A stretch of DNA of 64,000 nt, taken from NCBI RefSeq assembly GCF_003003035.1, contig NZ_PVTS01000012.1:1-64000 (forward strand), written 5' to 3'. The stretch is from Marinilabilia salmonicolor. GTDB taxonomy: Bacteria > Bacteroidota > Bacteroidia > Bacteroidales > Marinilabiliaceae. Below are positions 9,001 to 17,981 of the stretch, piece after piece; within the stretch, counting starts at the first letter, position 1, and the number at the start of each line of letters is the position of its first letter. The notes below the pieces were generated by a model. That model saw nothing but the letters and a program-made list of their open reading frames with translations. It was not told the origin of the DNA and did not search any database. A program made the position numbers and the translations under genes.

Positions 9001-10060
9001 ATTTGGGATAATAATGTTCAATAATCTTGCTGTTGGTGGAAATGTAACCAACTCCGCCAAAATAGGTGCCGACCCATATACCTTCTTCCCGGTCTTTGTA
9101 TATGGAATAGACATTTTGGTCACTTAGGCTGTAGGGGTCTGCCGGGTCATCTACTCGTGTAAAGCGGAGCGTTTTCTTATTAAAAAGGTATAGACCATCA
9201 TCTGAGCCCACTAAAAGTTCATCTTTCTGGTATTCGAATATGGCCCTTATATGGGTGATGTATTTGGTAGCATTTGAATTGAACCAGGTGGTGAACTCGT
9301 TAGTGGTACGATTGAACCGAACCAGTCCTCCAGACCATGTTCCCAGCCATAACTCTCCATCGGAATCTTCAAAAATCGATAGGATTTCCGGATCCTCAAA
9401 CGGACTTTTTTCTTCTCGGGAGCCATAGGTAACGAAGGTGGAGGTCTCTTTGTTGAAAGCACTTAGACCGGATCTGGTACCGATCCAGATGGTTCCTGCA
9501 TTATCTCGATAAATGTTCCATACCAGATTGGATCCGATTGACTGGGGACTCTTGCCTTGTGTATATTGTGTCAACAAACCGGTGGTTTTGTTGTAACAAA
9601 AAGCCCCCTGCGTCATTGTACCTATCCATATTTTGTTTTTGTTTTCCGACACGATAGAGGTGACGGCCGAATTGATAAATTGCCCATCCCGTGTTTGCAG
9701 GGTAAATGGTTCAAATACTTCGGTAATGGGATTTAGTATGTATAATTGATTGTCCGTTCCTACCCAGATTCGGCCGTCCGTGTCTTGAAATAAACTTCGG
9801 ATAAAGTTGTTTCCTAATGATTGAGTATTTCCTGGCTCATGTTTATAGATTTTAAATTCACTGCCATCAAAGCGGTTAAGGCCATCCTTGGTTCCAAACC
9901 ATAAAAAGCCCCGGTCGTCCTGAATGATACATTGAACGGTGTTTTCTGAAAGCCCGTTATTTACCTGGTAATTAACAAATTTAAAATTGTTCCCTGATGC
10001 AGTTGGTTTAAATACCAGCAGGGACAAAATAAATAGAATAAGAATTTTAAAATATATCAT
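6029..10060 (-). CDS. Hybrid two-component system sensor/regulator (HTCS) of PUL 1
   Basis: This 1343-residue single-chain regulator is typical of Bacteroidota PULs. In order it has: a signal segment (1-23); a periplasmic double beta-propeller of two-component propeller repeats with many GxIWIGT-type strands (about 30-690); a Y_Y_Y domain (about 700-785); one transmembrane helix (about 790-812); HisKA with phospho-acceptor NIAHEIRTP (about 850); HATPase_c with NALKYA, DDGPGID and GTGIGLAF; a receiver domain with IIISDIVMPEVDG (phospho-Asp about 1142); and an AraC-type DNA-binding domain (about 1245-1340). It is expected to sense a carbohydrate fragment and activate the divergent susC-like operon starting at 10318. 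All key motifs are present. Confidence 0.95.
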   Translation of the reverse strand: MIYFKILILFILSLLVFKPTASGNNFKFVNYQVNNGLSENTVQCIIQDDRGFLWFGTKDGLNRFDGSEFKIYKHEPGNTQSLGNNFIRSLFQDTDGRIWVGTDNQLYILNPITEVFEPFTLQTRDGQFINSAVTSIVSENKNKIWIGTMTQGAFCYNKTTGLLTQYTQGKSPQSIGSNLVWNIYRDNAGTIWIGTRSGLSAFNKETSTFVTYGSREEKSPFEDPEILSIFEDSDGELWLGTWSGGLVRFNRTTNEFTTWFNSNATKYITHIRAIFEYQKDELLVGSDDGLYLFNKKTLRFTRVDDPADPYSLSDQNVYSIYKDREEGIWVGTYFGGVGYISTNSKIIEHYYPKSHKNTLSGKAVSQFCEDEKGNLWIATEDGGLNYFNTKTRQFTSYLPKTDQNSISYHNIHALIIDGNNLWIGTFSRGLDVMNLETGTFKNYQYQENDSNTINDNCIFSLYKSKAGEIYIGTPFGLSRYNKSLDNFTRIPEINGFVYDMTEDHLGNFWIACYGEGVFKRKANSEKWINYLHDHKDSTSLCFNKISAVYQDEQHRLWFSSEGGGICKYNYETDNFRTIDQSSGLPNNVAYGVVDDIQGNIWVSTNKGISRINPTLGEVKNYTQEDGLQSNQFNYKSVFKASDGKFYFGGINGFNTFYPGQLKENQYIPPVWITEFSLLDTNNATASDSSLIPGPSKNKITLKHNQASFRINFVNLSFQARSKNQNAYILENLNQRWITTSRQNQATYINLPPGNYAFKVKGANNDGRWNQTGDSLSIEILPPLWKTNYAYAGYLFLSFGFIFLLVKNYLRITHAKQEKKIEEFKLRKEKETYLSKINFFTNIAHEIRTPISLIKAPLECIKTPGISPQETEENIQVIDKNADRLLNLVNQLLDFRKIEEDSYNPAFEPVTFNSLIPELCYRFKPAAMQKKIVITPVIPKEPFICNADREALTKIISNLMTNALKYARQKIEISLRQVDGCFEISVSDDGPGIDDKYRERIFDPFFQIEGTNKDDKKYGTGIGLAFSRQLAEKHNGRLFLDNSNLSGARFILRISTHLQRTSLEKEENKILTPPTIQPETTAPEITKRDHGSKQTLLIVEDNEDLCNFLERNLKVEYMVKTASNGKEAINFLERNSVDIIISDIVMPEVDGMELVRKTRENEQFSHIPIILLSARNNVESKIEGLDVGADSYIEKPFSFEYLKAQVNSLLRNRERLLEKFANSPFIPYGSIANNKKDEEFLNRLNKEIENNMTNPDYTIEQLTNTLSMSRSNLQRKIKGISGMTPNDYIRVFKLKKAARLIIEGKYRINEICYLAGFNNPSYFSKCFQKQFGKLPSEFMKEEQL

Positions 10061-10124
10061 GATACGTGGTCTTGTAAATAAATGCTAAATAAATCAATTT
10101 CTTTCCGAGAGCAATACAACAATC

Positions 10125-10152
10125 TGGTCAGTAAGTAGCATAAAATGGTCAG
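10125..10152. promoter_or_regulatory. Direct repeat TGGTCAG x2, candidate regulator site
   Basis: Two identical heptamers TGGTCAG start 21 bp apart (10125 and 10146), close to two helical turns, in the gap between the divergent HTCS gene and the susC-like gene. AraC-type domains commonly bind direct repeats with this sort of spacing. That this is the HTCS operator is inference from position and spacing only. Confidence 0.35.
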
Positions 10153-10317
10153 CAGTTTTTTGGTGCTCGAAATACCATCAAAATGACTATCAGGTAATAT
10201 TTTTTGATTAAATAGTTGTATTTAAAAGTTAATAAATGTTGTTGTTTTGTTTTGTTGTTTTTCTAATCCCTAATCCGCATTTCAAAGGATCAATATTTAA
10301 ATTTAACCATTTTCATT

Positions 10318-13305
10318 ATGAAAAAAATCTTGTTTTTTATGTTGTTGTTAATTCCTGTGGGGTTGTTGGCTCAGACAGGAATGTTGACGGGTAAAGTTCT
10401 GGATGAGTCAGGACAGCCTGTACCGGGAGTCAATATTATTGTCGGAGAAACTCAGAAAGGAACAATAACCGATACCGATGGTAATTATTCCATTGAAGTT
10501 GAAGAAGGACAAACACTGATTTTTTCCTTTATAGGAATGGATCAGCAAAGGGTGACTTATTCGGGTCAACCATCCTTAAATGTTACAATGACTGAGAGTC
10601 TGAAATCACTGGATGAAGTTGTAGTCATTGGTTATCAGACTGTGCGAAAAGCAGATCTGACAGGTGCGGTGTCTGTATTTAAACCTGAACAGATGAAGAA
10701 TGCTGTAGTCACAGGCAGTGTGGGGGATGCGTTGGGGACTGTTCCGGGAGTATTCAGTCGTACAGAAGGAAAACCGGGTGCTGAAGGATGGGTTGAAATC
10801 CGTGGAACCAAGTCCTTTGGGTCAAGTAAACCACTTTATGTAATTGACGGAATCGCTGTGGAAGGGGGCGCCAACCGTGATTTTAACTTTAATGACATAG
10901 AATCGGTTCAGGTGTTGAAAGATGCTTCTGCCGCGGCAATTTATGGATCACGTGCCGCCAATGGCGTCATTATCATTACTACCAGGAGTGGAAAGAAGGG
11001 CCCCATGAAGATTGATGTTTCCGCAAAAAAAAGTTTTCAATGGCTTCCTCGCTACGATCTGACCAATCGTGAGCAATGGATCGAACTTAATGATCTGGCA
11101 TTTGAAAATGGCGGTTATGATCTGGCTAATCATTTTGATGCCAATACTGACTGGCAGGATGTAGCCTTCAAAACAGGACATGTAGATGACTATAATATTT
11201 CTTTTTCGGGAGGAAGTGAAACCAGCAATTATTTTATTTCCTCCAATTATCAAAGCAATTCCGGAACAACCATCGGAACAGAGAGTGAAAGAATCACTTT
11301 ACGCGCCAATACTTCAGCTCACCGGGATTTCGGGGAGAATGTAACATTCCGGATTGGAGAAAATGTTATTATCAGTAATTATCAGATTGATGAGCTGGAT
11401 ACCAATCCAATAATTGATGCCTGGCGTATGTTGCCTACTATACCGGTTTATAATGAAGATAATCCGGGTGGATATGGTTATGGAGACGGATCCAGGGATG
11501 TTACTTTTGGTACCAATCCTGTGGCCAAAGAAGCTTTGACCGAGACAACAAATCAAAACCTGCGTGTACGGGGGAACGTTTTTACAGAGCTTGATTTTTT
11601 CGATAAACTGAAATACAAATTTAACTTTGGTTTTGAAACCAGTTCAGACGAACATAAATATTTGAGAAAAGAAGGCAACTGGACATTTAATCAGCCCTGG
11701 GATCCCTCCTCGCTGAATAAAAATAAAGCGAGTTTTAGGTCTCTAGTGTATGATAATACCTTGGAGTACAATGATGAATTTGGGAATCATACTCTTGGAG
11801 TAGTTGTGGGTTCCAGTTTTATGGATATATCATATGAACAACTTTGGGGAACTAAAAATGACCTGTTGAGACTGAGTGACGGAACTTATTTCAATCAGTT
11901 GAATGCCGCTCAGAAAGATCCTAAAACAGGAGGTTACAAGGATATGGAAAAACTATTTTCCCTGTTTGGACGGTTTAACTATTCTTACGACGAACGTTTT
12001 CTTCTGAGTGGTACCATTCGTCGAGATGCTTCTTCCAAGTTCGGTCCTTCCTATCGCGATGGGATATTTCCTTCTATTGCAGGTGCCTGGAGAATAAGTA
12101 ATGAGGGCTTTTTTGATATAAGCTGGGTTGATGACCTGAAGCTGAGGGCAAACTATGGGGTGCTGGGAAGCTCGAATATCGGCCCCTGGGATTGGGTTGC
12201 CTTTATTAACTCTTTCCCTCAGGTGATTTTCGGTACTGATCAACATCTTGAGAATGGGCAGACACAGGTTAAGCTGGTGAACCAGGATTTGAAATGGGAA
12301 GAACTTCATGAATTTAATATTGGATTTGATGCAACCATACTAAATAATCGTTTGGAAGTGTCTGCTGAATACTACAAATCCGAGACTCAGGATGTGCTGA
12401 CAGGGATGCAAATACTGATGTCAACTGGTAACAACGGGGGAAATCCCAATGTGAATGCAGCCACACTTCAAAATACCGGATTTGAATTTTCCGGAACATG
12501 GCGTGAGATAAGGGGAGACTGGAACTACTCTGTCAATGCAAGTTTATCCACCGTCAGAAATGAAATACTTGAACTGGGATATGGACGCGAGTATTTTACT
12601 CAGTGGAATACCCAGTCGCATGTGGGCGAACCTATCGGGCAATGGTACCTGATCAAAATGGATGGTATTTTTCGCTCTATGGAAGAGGTGATGGCTCATA
12701 CTCACGAGGGAAATCTTATTCAACCTAATGCGCAACCGGGAGATATTCGTTTCGAGGATTACAACAATGATGGGATGATAAACGATTCTGATCGTCAGTA
12801 TGTGGGAAGTCCCTGGCCTGATTTTCATCTTGGGGTTAATGCCACCGTTGCCTGGAAAGGGATCGACCTTCAGTTACAAATGGCCGGGGCTTTCGGTCAG
12901 GAAGTATTTAACGGCCCCCGCAGCGGGATGGATCGCTTTGACGATAACTCAAACTACCGCTCCGATTATGATCCCTGGACTCCCGATAATGCCAACGCTG
13001 CTGATCCTCGTCCCATATATCAGGATGGACGAAATGCTATTGGCAACCAGTCAAGATGGATTGAAGATGGATCTTATCTCAGAGTAAAGCAAATGGCACT
13101 GGGTTACTCTTTCCCCGACCGTATTTTGGGTAACGCGATTGACGATCTTCGATTGTTTGTCAATGCTCAGAATCTGATCACTTTCACAAAATACACCGGC
13201 CTGGATCCGGAATTCAGGAATGACAATATCTGGGAGCGAGGTTATGATTATGGGGCATTCCCTAATCCTAAATCTGTTACTATTGGTGCCCAACTGACCT
13301 TTTGA
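10318..13305 (+). CDS. SusC/RagA-like TonB-dependent outer-membrane transporter (PUL 1)
   Basis: The 995-residue protein has a signal peptide (to LLAQ|T), then a carboxypeptidase-regulatory-like domain at about 22-105 (LTGKVLDESGQPVPGVNIIV) and the SusC region LDEVVVIGYQ. The plug follows (VPGVFSRTEG, LYVIDGI, IESVQVLKDASAAAIYGSRA), then a C-terminal beta-barrel ending in an aromatic residue (LTF). It lacks an STN domain, in keeping with regulation by the adjacent HTCS rather than by sigma/anti-sigma. With the SusD partner it imports oligosaccharides over the outer membrane using TonB energy. It is the first gene of the PUL 1 operon. Confidence 0.95.
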   Translation: MKKILFFMLLLIPVGLLAQTGMLTGKVLDESGQPVPGVNIIVGETQKGTITDTDGNYSIEVEEGQTLIFSFIGMDQQRVTYSGQPSLNVTMTESLKSLDEVVVIGYQTVRKADLTGAVSVFKPEQMKNAVVTGSVGDALGTVPGVFSRTEGKPGAEGWVEIRGTKSFGSSKPLYVIDGIAVEGGANRDFNFNDIESVQVLKDASAAAIYGSRAANGVIIITTRSGKKGPMKIDVSAKKSFQWLPRYDLTNREQWIELNDLAFENGGYDLANHFDANTDWQDVAFKTGHVDDYNISFSGGSETSNYFISSNYQSNSGTTIGTESERITLRANTSAHRDFGENVTFRIGENVIISNYQIDELDTNPIIDAWRMLPTIPVYNEDNPGGYGYGDGSRDVTFGTNPVAKEALTETTNQNLRVRGNVFTELDFFDKLKYKFNFGFETSSDEHKYLRKEGNWTFNQPWDPSSLNKNKASFRSLVYDNTLEYNDEFGNHTLGVVVGSSFMDISYEQLWGTKNDLLRLSDGTYFNQLNAAQKDPKTGGYKDMEKLFSLFGRFNYSYDERFLLSGTIRRDASSKFGPSYRDGIFPSIAGAWRISNEGFFDISWVDDLKLRANYGVLGSSNIGPWDWVAFINSFPQVIFGTDQHLENGQTQVKLVNQDLKWEELHEFNIGFDATILNNRLEVSAEYYKSETQDVLTGMQILMSTGNNGGNPNVNAATLQNTGFEFSGTWREIRGDWNYSVNASLSTVRNEILELGYGREYFTQWNTQSHVGEPIGQWYLIKMDGIFRSMEEVMAHTHEGNLIQPNAQPGDIRFEDYNNDGMINDSDRQYVGSPWPDFHLGVNATVAWKGIDLQLQMAGAFGQEVFNGPRSGMDRFDDNSNYRSDYDPWTPDNANAADPRPIYQDGRNAIGNQSRWIEDGSYLRVKQMALGYSFPDRILGNAIDDLRLFVNAQNLITFTKYTGLDPEFRNDNIWERGYDYGAFPNPKSVTIGAQLTF

Positions 13306-13448
13306 GGCAGATGCTGGTATATTCTGAAACTGCCAAGTTGAAATTTTAAAAAGAAATATGAAACGAGCTATGAGCAGACGTTCTTCGCACAGGGGAATGA
13401 CTATGGTAGCGAGGTTCGTATGACCATTGAAAAATAAATTATTGACAT

Positions 13449-15020
13449 ATGAAAAAGTTATTGATATATCTGTTTTCCATCGGGTTGCTTTTTTCCTCCT
13501 GTGAGGATGCAATAGATGTGAGTAACCCTAACAATATTGAAGTCCGATCCTTCTGGCAAAATGAAGCAGATGCAGAGAGTGGTGTTAATGCCATCTATAA
13601 TATGTTTTATAAGCCTGGAACCTATTCCCGCTGGATCTGGTTTCGCTTTGATCTGGCTTCGGATGAAGGCTTTAGTTCAAGCCCGTGGGTTGAACTTGCC
13701 GATTGGACACGTTTTGTCTATAATAACTATGACTTCTGGGAAGGAAATGCATGGACCTATCGTGACAGCTATGAGGCCATATTCAGGGCCAACCAGGTTC
13801 TGCACTATGTCCCCGGAATTGAATTTACAGACCAGCAGCAAAAAGATCAGTTGCTGGGACAGGCTTATTTTTTAAGAGCTCTTTATTATTATAATCTGGC
13901 GATTCTTTGGGGAAGTGAAAACAACAGTTTGTCTATCATGTTGGAACTATCAAAACCCGGAGATGCACCTGAAGGTCACCCGGTAAGTGATGTGTGGGCA
14001 CAGGCCGAAAGCGATCTGGCACAGGCTATCAACTTTTTACCTGCGCAGTGGGATGACAGCAATAAAGGCCGCGCTACCAAAGGAGCTGCTTATGCTTTGA
14101 GAGCGAAATGCCTGATGCAACAGCACAAATGGGAGCTGGCAGCACAGGATCTGGAATGGCTGGTTACCGGAGACGGAGCACAATACTATGACCTGGTGGA
14201 TAATTACAAAGACAATTTTACTCACTTCAATGAAAACAATGTGGAATCGGTCTTCGAAATACAGTTTTCAGACATTCACAAAGCTCCTGCCGGTGATGAT
14301 GACTTTGCCATCGATCCTAATCTTGGGTTAAATCGCGGTCAGTTTTTTGCACCTCCTGGAATAGGCTGGACTGACGGGGAAGTTCGTCCCTGGCTGGTGG
14401 CTGAATACAGAAATGAACAAAATTTGGAGGGAGAGTATGATATTCGTCTGCGAGAGAGTCTTTTTTATGAGGGAATGTCTGACGATTTTTCCGGGAATAA
14501 CAGGATTTACGGGCGCGGAATGGAGGTCTGGAATCAGGATAATTATAGAGGAAGGGTTTTTACCCGTAAATATGCTACCGATTATTACCGGGATTTTGAT
14601 GATTATCACAGTCCGGTAAATGTGCGCCTTATTCGATACGCCGATGTGTTGTTGATGTATGCAGAATGTCTGGCTAATATCCCAGCGGGAAATTTGACTG
14701 ATGCAGTTGCATTGGTCGATGAAGTGAGAGCTCGAGTGAATATGCCCGCACTTGAAGTGAATCACCTGGCGGCAACGCAATCCAAAGAGGCTTTCCTTAA
14801 ACGACTTCAGACAGAACGTGCCCTGGAATTGAATTTTGAAGGGCATCGGTGGGCTGATCTCAGGCGTTGGGGCTTGATGACCAGTCAGGAAGGTGTGACC
14901 GAGCTTGCACAGCGTGATCCTGATTTTAACAATTTCGTTTTGGGACGACATAATTGTTTGCCTGTTCCTTCCAGCGAAGTGAATAACAATGATAATCTGG
15001 AACAAAATCCAAATTATTAA
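13449..15020 (+). CDS. SusD/RagB-like glycan-binding lipoprotein (PUL 1)
   Basis: The 523-residue lipoprotein has its lipobox in LFSSC. It has the SusD helical TPR scaffold: an N-terminal NPNNIEVRSFWQNEADAE region, AYFLRALYYYNLAILWG in the middle, and the C-terminal signature VRLIRYADVLLMYAECLAN then LNFEGHRWADLRRWG. It forms the lid of the SusC transporter and binds the glycan at the cell surface. It lies 143 bp behind the susC-like gene and is followed by a small inverted-repeat element before the GH43-like gene. Confidence 0.95.
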   Translation: MKKLLIYLFSIGLLFSSCEDAIDVSNPNNIEVRSFWQNEADAESGVNAIYNMFYKPGTYSRWIWFRFDLASDEGFSSSPWVELADWTRFVYNNYDFWEGNAWTYRDSYEAIFRANQVLHYVPGIEFTDQQQKDQLLGQAYFLRALYYYNLAILWGSENNSLSIMLELSKPGDAPEGHPVSDVWAQAESDLAQAINFLPAQWDDSNKGRATKGAAYALRAKCLMQQHKWELAAQDLEWLVTGDGAQYYDLVDNYKDNFTHFNENNVESVFEIQFSDIHKAPAGDDDFAIDPNLGLNRGQFFAPPGIGWTDGEVRPWLVAEYRNEQNLEGEYDIRLRESLFYEGMSDDFSGNNRIYGRGMEVWNQDNYRGRVFTRKYATDYYRDFDDYHSPVNVRLIRYADVLLMYAECLANIPAGNLTDAVALVDEVRARVNMPALEVNHLAATQSKEAFLKRLQTERALELNFEGHRWADLRRWGLMTSQEGVTELAQRDPDFNNFVLGRHNCLPVPSSEVNNNDNLEQNPNY

Positions 15021-15035
15021 AAAGTGAAATATGTT

Positions 15036-15174
15036 CAGGAGGTTGTCTGAAAAGTTATTGTATTTGTTATTCCCGGCATTCTTTGTGCTGTGCATGTCGC
15101 AGAAATAGAGGTTTTTAATAACCCTTAGAGTGACAATAGAATCGAAATATTTGACTTTTTGGACATCCTGCTGA
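15036..15174. mobile_element. MITE-like inverted-repeat element, about 139 bp
   Basis: The left end reads AGGAGGTTGTCTGAAAAGT. The right end read on the other strand is AGCAGGATGTCCAAAAAGT, giving imperfect terminal inverted repeats with a shared TGTC..AAAAGT core. There is no internal gene. A related element with the same terminal motif lies at 37964-38285. It sits between susD-like and GH43-like genes of one operon, so it would be transcribed with them. Confidence 0.5.
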
Positions 15175-15198
15175 GTCTATCCTTTAAAAATTTTAAAA

Positions 15199-16182
15199 AT
15201 GGTCAATTACAGAATTCTTTTGATTGTTTTGCTTAATGCATTGTTTTTGGGTTGTGCCTGTGAAAAAGAGTCAGATGTAAATGCTGATAATGAAAAGAAG
15301 TTAGCAGTAAGAGTTCCTTTGGGGGATCCATTTATCATGCTTTATGAAGACACCTATTATGCTTATGGAACATTTTCTGACAATGGAATTGCAGTGTTTA
15401 TTTCAAATGATTTGAAGAACTGGCGAGTTCCTGCCGAGCTGCCTTCTGGTCTGGCTCTGCACAAAAATGATGTATGGGGAGAACGCTGGTTCTGGGCCCC
15501 TGAAGTTTATGAGGTGGATGGAATATTTTATATGTATTTTTCTGCTGATGAGCATATTTGTGTGGCAACAAGTGACAATCCATTGGGTCCTTTTACACAG
15601 AAGGATAAAACACCCATGATTATTGATGAAAAATGCATTGACAATTCCCTTTTTTTTGACCGTGAAGGGAAGCCCTGGTTATATTTTGTGAGGTTTAATG
15701 ATGGTAATAACATCTGGGTTGCAGAGCTTGAAGAGAATCTCCTGGAAATAAAACCTGAAACCATGAAGCCATGTATTCATGTTTCTCAGGAGTGGGAAGA
15801 AGTTTGGCCAAGGGTTAATGAAGGAGCTTTTGTTGTGTCCCACAAAAACCTTTATTATATGAGTTATTCTGCCAATAGTTATGAGAGTCAGTTCTATGGC
15901 GTGGGGTTTGCTACTTCTGAATCGCCGACTGGTCCTTGGATTAAATATGACTCCAATCCCATATTGCAAAAGCCCGGTGATCTTGTAGGAGTAGGACACA
16001 GTGCCATGTTTTATGATAAAGCAGGAAATCTGAGAATTGTATTTCATGCACACAAGGACAATCAGAGTATTCATCCGCGCAATATGTACATTGGTTCTGT
16101 GGAGTTCAAAAGCAGGGAGAATGATGTTGATGTAATGGTGGTGGGAGATGATTACCTTACTCCAGTATTGGATCTAAAATAA
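15199..16182 (+). CDS. GH43-like five-bladed propeller glycosidase, lipoprotein
   Basis: The 327-residue product has a lipoprotein signal (NALFLGC). Its sequence follows the GH43/GH117-type five-bladed beta-propeller: VPLGDPFIMLYEDTYYAYGT holds the putative base Asp, RWFWAPEVYEVDGIFYMYFS the second blade, IDNSLFFDREGKPWLYFVRF the middle Asp, and VNEGAFVVSHKNLYYMSYS the putative acid Glu. A late GVGHSAM supplies the usual His. Enzymes of this clan mostly remove alpha-L-arabinofuranose or beta-xylose, and some act on galactans. Substrate cannot be read off. The next gene starts 3-6 bases behind its stop, indicating tight cotranscription. Confidence 0.85.
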   Translation: MVNYRILLIVLLNALFLGCACEKESDVNADNEKKLAVRVPLGDPFIMLYEDTYYAYGTFSDNGIAVFISNDLKNWRVPAELPSGLALHKNDVWGERWFWAPEVYEVDGIFYMYFSADEHICVATSDNPLGPFTQKDKTPMIIDEKCIDNSLFFDREGKPWLYFVRFNDGNNIWVAELEENLLEIKPETMKPCIHVSQEWEEVWPRVNEGAFVVSHKNLYYMSYSANSYESQFYGVGFATSESPTGPWIKYDSNPILQKPGDLVGVGHSAMFYDKAGNLRIVFHAHKDNQSIHPRNMYIGSVEFKSRENDVDVMVVGDDYLTPVLDLK

Positions 16183-16187
16183 TTGTG

Positions 16188-17945
16188 ATGATAAAAAGAA
16201 ATGGCTTATATTTTTTGCTCGGGTTGATTTTATTTCCCTTGTCCTGTGAGGCGAAGGACCCGGAATTATCAGTAGGGAATTTCGAAAGGAAAAGTGCAGA
16301 ACCGCAGGATGGTATTCGTATAGCGTGGGATTATAGTACACTTCAACGTATAGCGCCACGCGATGGAAGAGAGTCCGGATGGGTGGGGTATCCCAGGGTT
16401 CGGAGATTGAGCAATGGAGATGTGATTGCTGTGTATGAAACAGGAGGGAGTGTGGAAATAAAAAGAAGTATCGACAAGGGGGAAACCTGGAGCGACCCTT
16501 CGATTCTCTTTGACAAGCACTATGTCACCACTGGCTCAGGAGAAGTGTTGGTAATTAAAGCCAATGGTGAGCTTCTTGAACTAGCCAGTGGAGAACTTGT
16601 TGCTGCATGTAATTATCGGCCGGCCGAAGATGGCTTTGCTCCTTTTGCTATTGCCGTCAAAAGAAGTGTGGATAAAGGAAAAAACTGGACGGATCCTGAG
16701 GTAATCTATGAGGGAGGTAACACTTTTCATGATGGTTGTTGGGAACCTTCTTTTTTGCAGCTTCTATCTGGAGAATTGCAGGTCTATTTTGCCAATGAGA
16801 CACCTTATACCAGTTCTGAAGAGCAGGAAATATCGATGCTTCGCTCCTTTGACAACGGAAAAACCTGGACGGAAGATCCTGCAACTGTTTGTTTTCGTCA
16901 GGGCTTTAGGGATGGAATGCCGGTGCCCGTATTGTCTGGAGATCAGATTCTTTTGGCCATAGAAGATAATGTGGACGGTCAGTTTAAACCATGGATTGTA
17001 AGTTCTGATGCATCCAATCCATGGGAAAGACCTGTGTCAGGAAATTCGTCTTTTCGTCATCCGGCACATCAGGATCAGTTACCTGAGAATGTCTATGCCG
17101 GTGCTCCTTATCTTTTGAAGCTGCCTGATGGACCGTGTTTGTTGTCATATCAGACAACGCATGGAAGGGGACCAAACTGGGAGCTATCGACTATGGAAGT
17201 GGCCATTGGAGATGAGAATGGCAGGGATTTTTCTATGCTATCCCGCCCATTCAATGTGCCTCTTGACAGAGAGGCCAAATGGAATTCACTCTCAATGTGG
17301 GATGAGAATACCGTACTGGCTGCTTCTACAACTAGTTTTCACAACCGGAATTGTGAAGTTTGGACGATTCTTGGTCATGTCATCCCTGAATTAGCGGCTA
17401 AAATTGGCTTTGTCAGTGTTGATGGACAAGCAAATCCTGGAGAATGGACAGGGATTTTTCCTCTTTTTATCGGTCATAATGGAGGTGTCAATATGAAGGC
17501 TGATATCATGAGAGAGGAAAAGGCCGTCTGTTTTGCTGTGAAAATAGAATATTCAGAGGTTGATGTTTTTTCTGAAAATCAGAAGGATTCCGGTGTCCGG
17601 ATTTTCATTGATGGAGGTAATTATTGTCTCACTGATCCTGATGCCGGGTTATTTAGTCTGTTTTTATCAACAGAGGGGGAGTTGAAGATACAAGAAGGTA
17701 AGGATGGAGAATGGATTGATGCAGATGGTGAAGCTGGAATTGAAACAAGTGTAGAGAGGAGTGTCTCAGGTTGTTTTATGGAGTTGAAAGTTCCGTTGTC
17801 TTGGATACAACATGTGGATGGAAGTGATATTCGGGTAAATATGCAACTGACTTATAGGGATGCAACCGGAAAGGAAATTGTTGAAAATATAGCGAATGCT
17901 AAGCAAGATGCATCTCACACCTGGTGCCGTGTGCGTTTTCAGTGA
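16188..17945 (+). CDS. Asp-box (sialidase/GH93-like) propeller with C-terminal CBM9-like domain, lipoprotein
   Basis: The product has about 585 residues with a lipoprotein signal (FPLSC); a GTG at 16185 precedes the chosen ATG. The N-terminal two thirds are a six-bladed propeller with WVGYPRVRRLSNGDVIAVYE and three Asp boxes (SIDKGETW, SVDKGKNW, SFDNGKTW), as in sialidases and GH93 exo-arabinanases. From about residue 405 a separate beta-sandwich (VDGQANPGEW, VKIEYSEVDV, VRIFIDGG) resembles family 9 carbohydrate-binding modules. Given the neighbouring endo-arabinanase-like gene, an exo-acting arabinanase is more likely than a sialidase, but this is inference. Confidence 0.75.
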   Translation: MIKRNGLYFLLGLILFPLSCEAKDPELSVGNFERKSAEPQDGIRIAWDYSTLQRIAPRDGRESGWVGYPRVRRLSNGDVIAVYETGGSVEIKRSIDKGETWSDPSILFDKHYVTTGSGEVLVIKANGELLELASGELVAACNYRPAEDGFAPFAIAVKRSVDKGKNWTDPEVIYEGGNTFHDGCWEPSFLQLLSGELQVYFANETPYTSSEEQEISMLRSFDNGKTWTEDPATVCFRQGFRDGMPVPVLSGDQILLAIEDNVDGQFKPWIVSSDASNPWERPVSGNSSFRHPAHQDQLPENVYAGAPYLLKLPDGPCLLSYQTTHGRGPNWELSTMEVAIGDENGRDFSMLSRPFNVPLDREAKWNSLSMWDENTVLAASTTSFHNRNCEVWTILGHVIPELAAKIGFVSVDGQANPGEWTGIFPLFIGHNGGVNMKADIMREEKAVCFAVKIEYSEVDVFSENQKDSGVRIFIDGGNYCLTDPDAGLFSLFLSTEGELKIQEGKDGEWIDADGEAGIETSVERSVSGCFMELKVPLSWIQHVDGSDIRVNMQLTYRDATGKEIVENIANAKQDASHTWCRVRFQ

Positions 17946-17981
17946 CAAGAAATAGTGAAAAATCAAATAAGAATTAGGAAG

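Noticed and set aside
14328-15095. A 255-codon minus-strand frame opposite the SusD-like gene and the small element
   Set aside because: Antisense to a clear SusD C-terminus; no signal, motif or neighbour supports it.
16188-17945. A plain GH33 sialidase call
   Set aside because: Asp boxes occur in several propeller families and the locus has no sialic acid genes; I could not identify the sialidase Arg triad with confidence.
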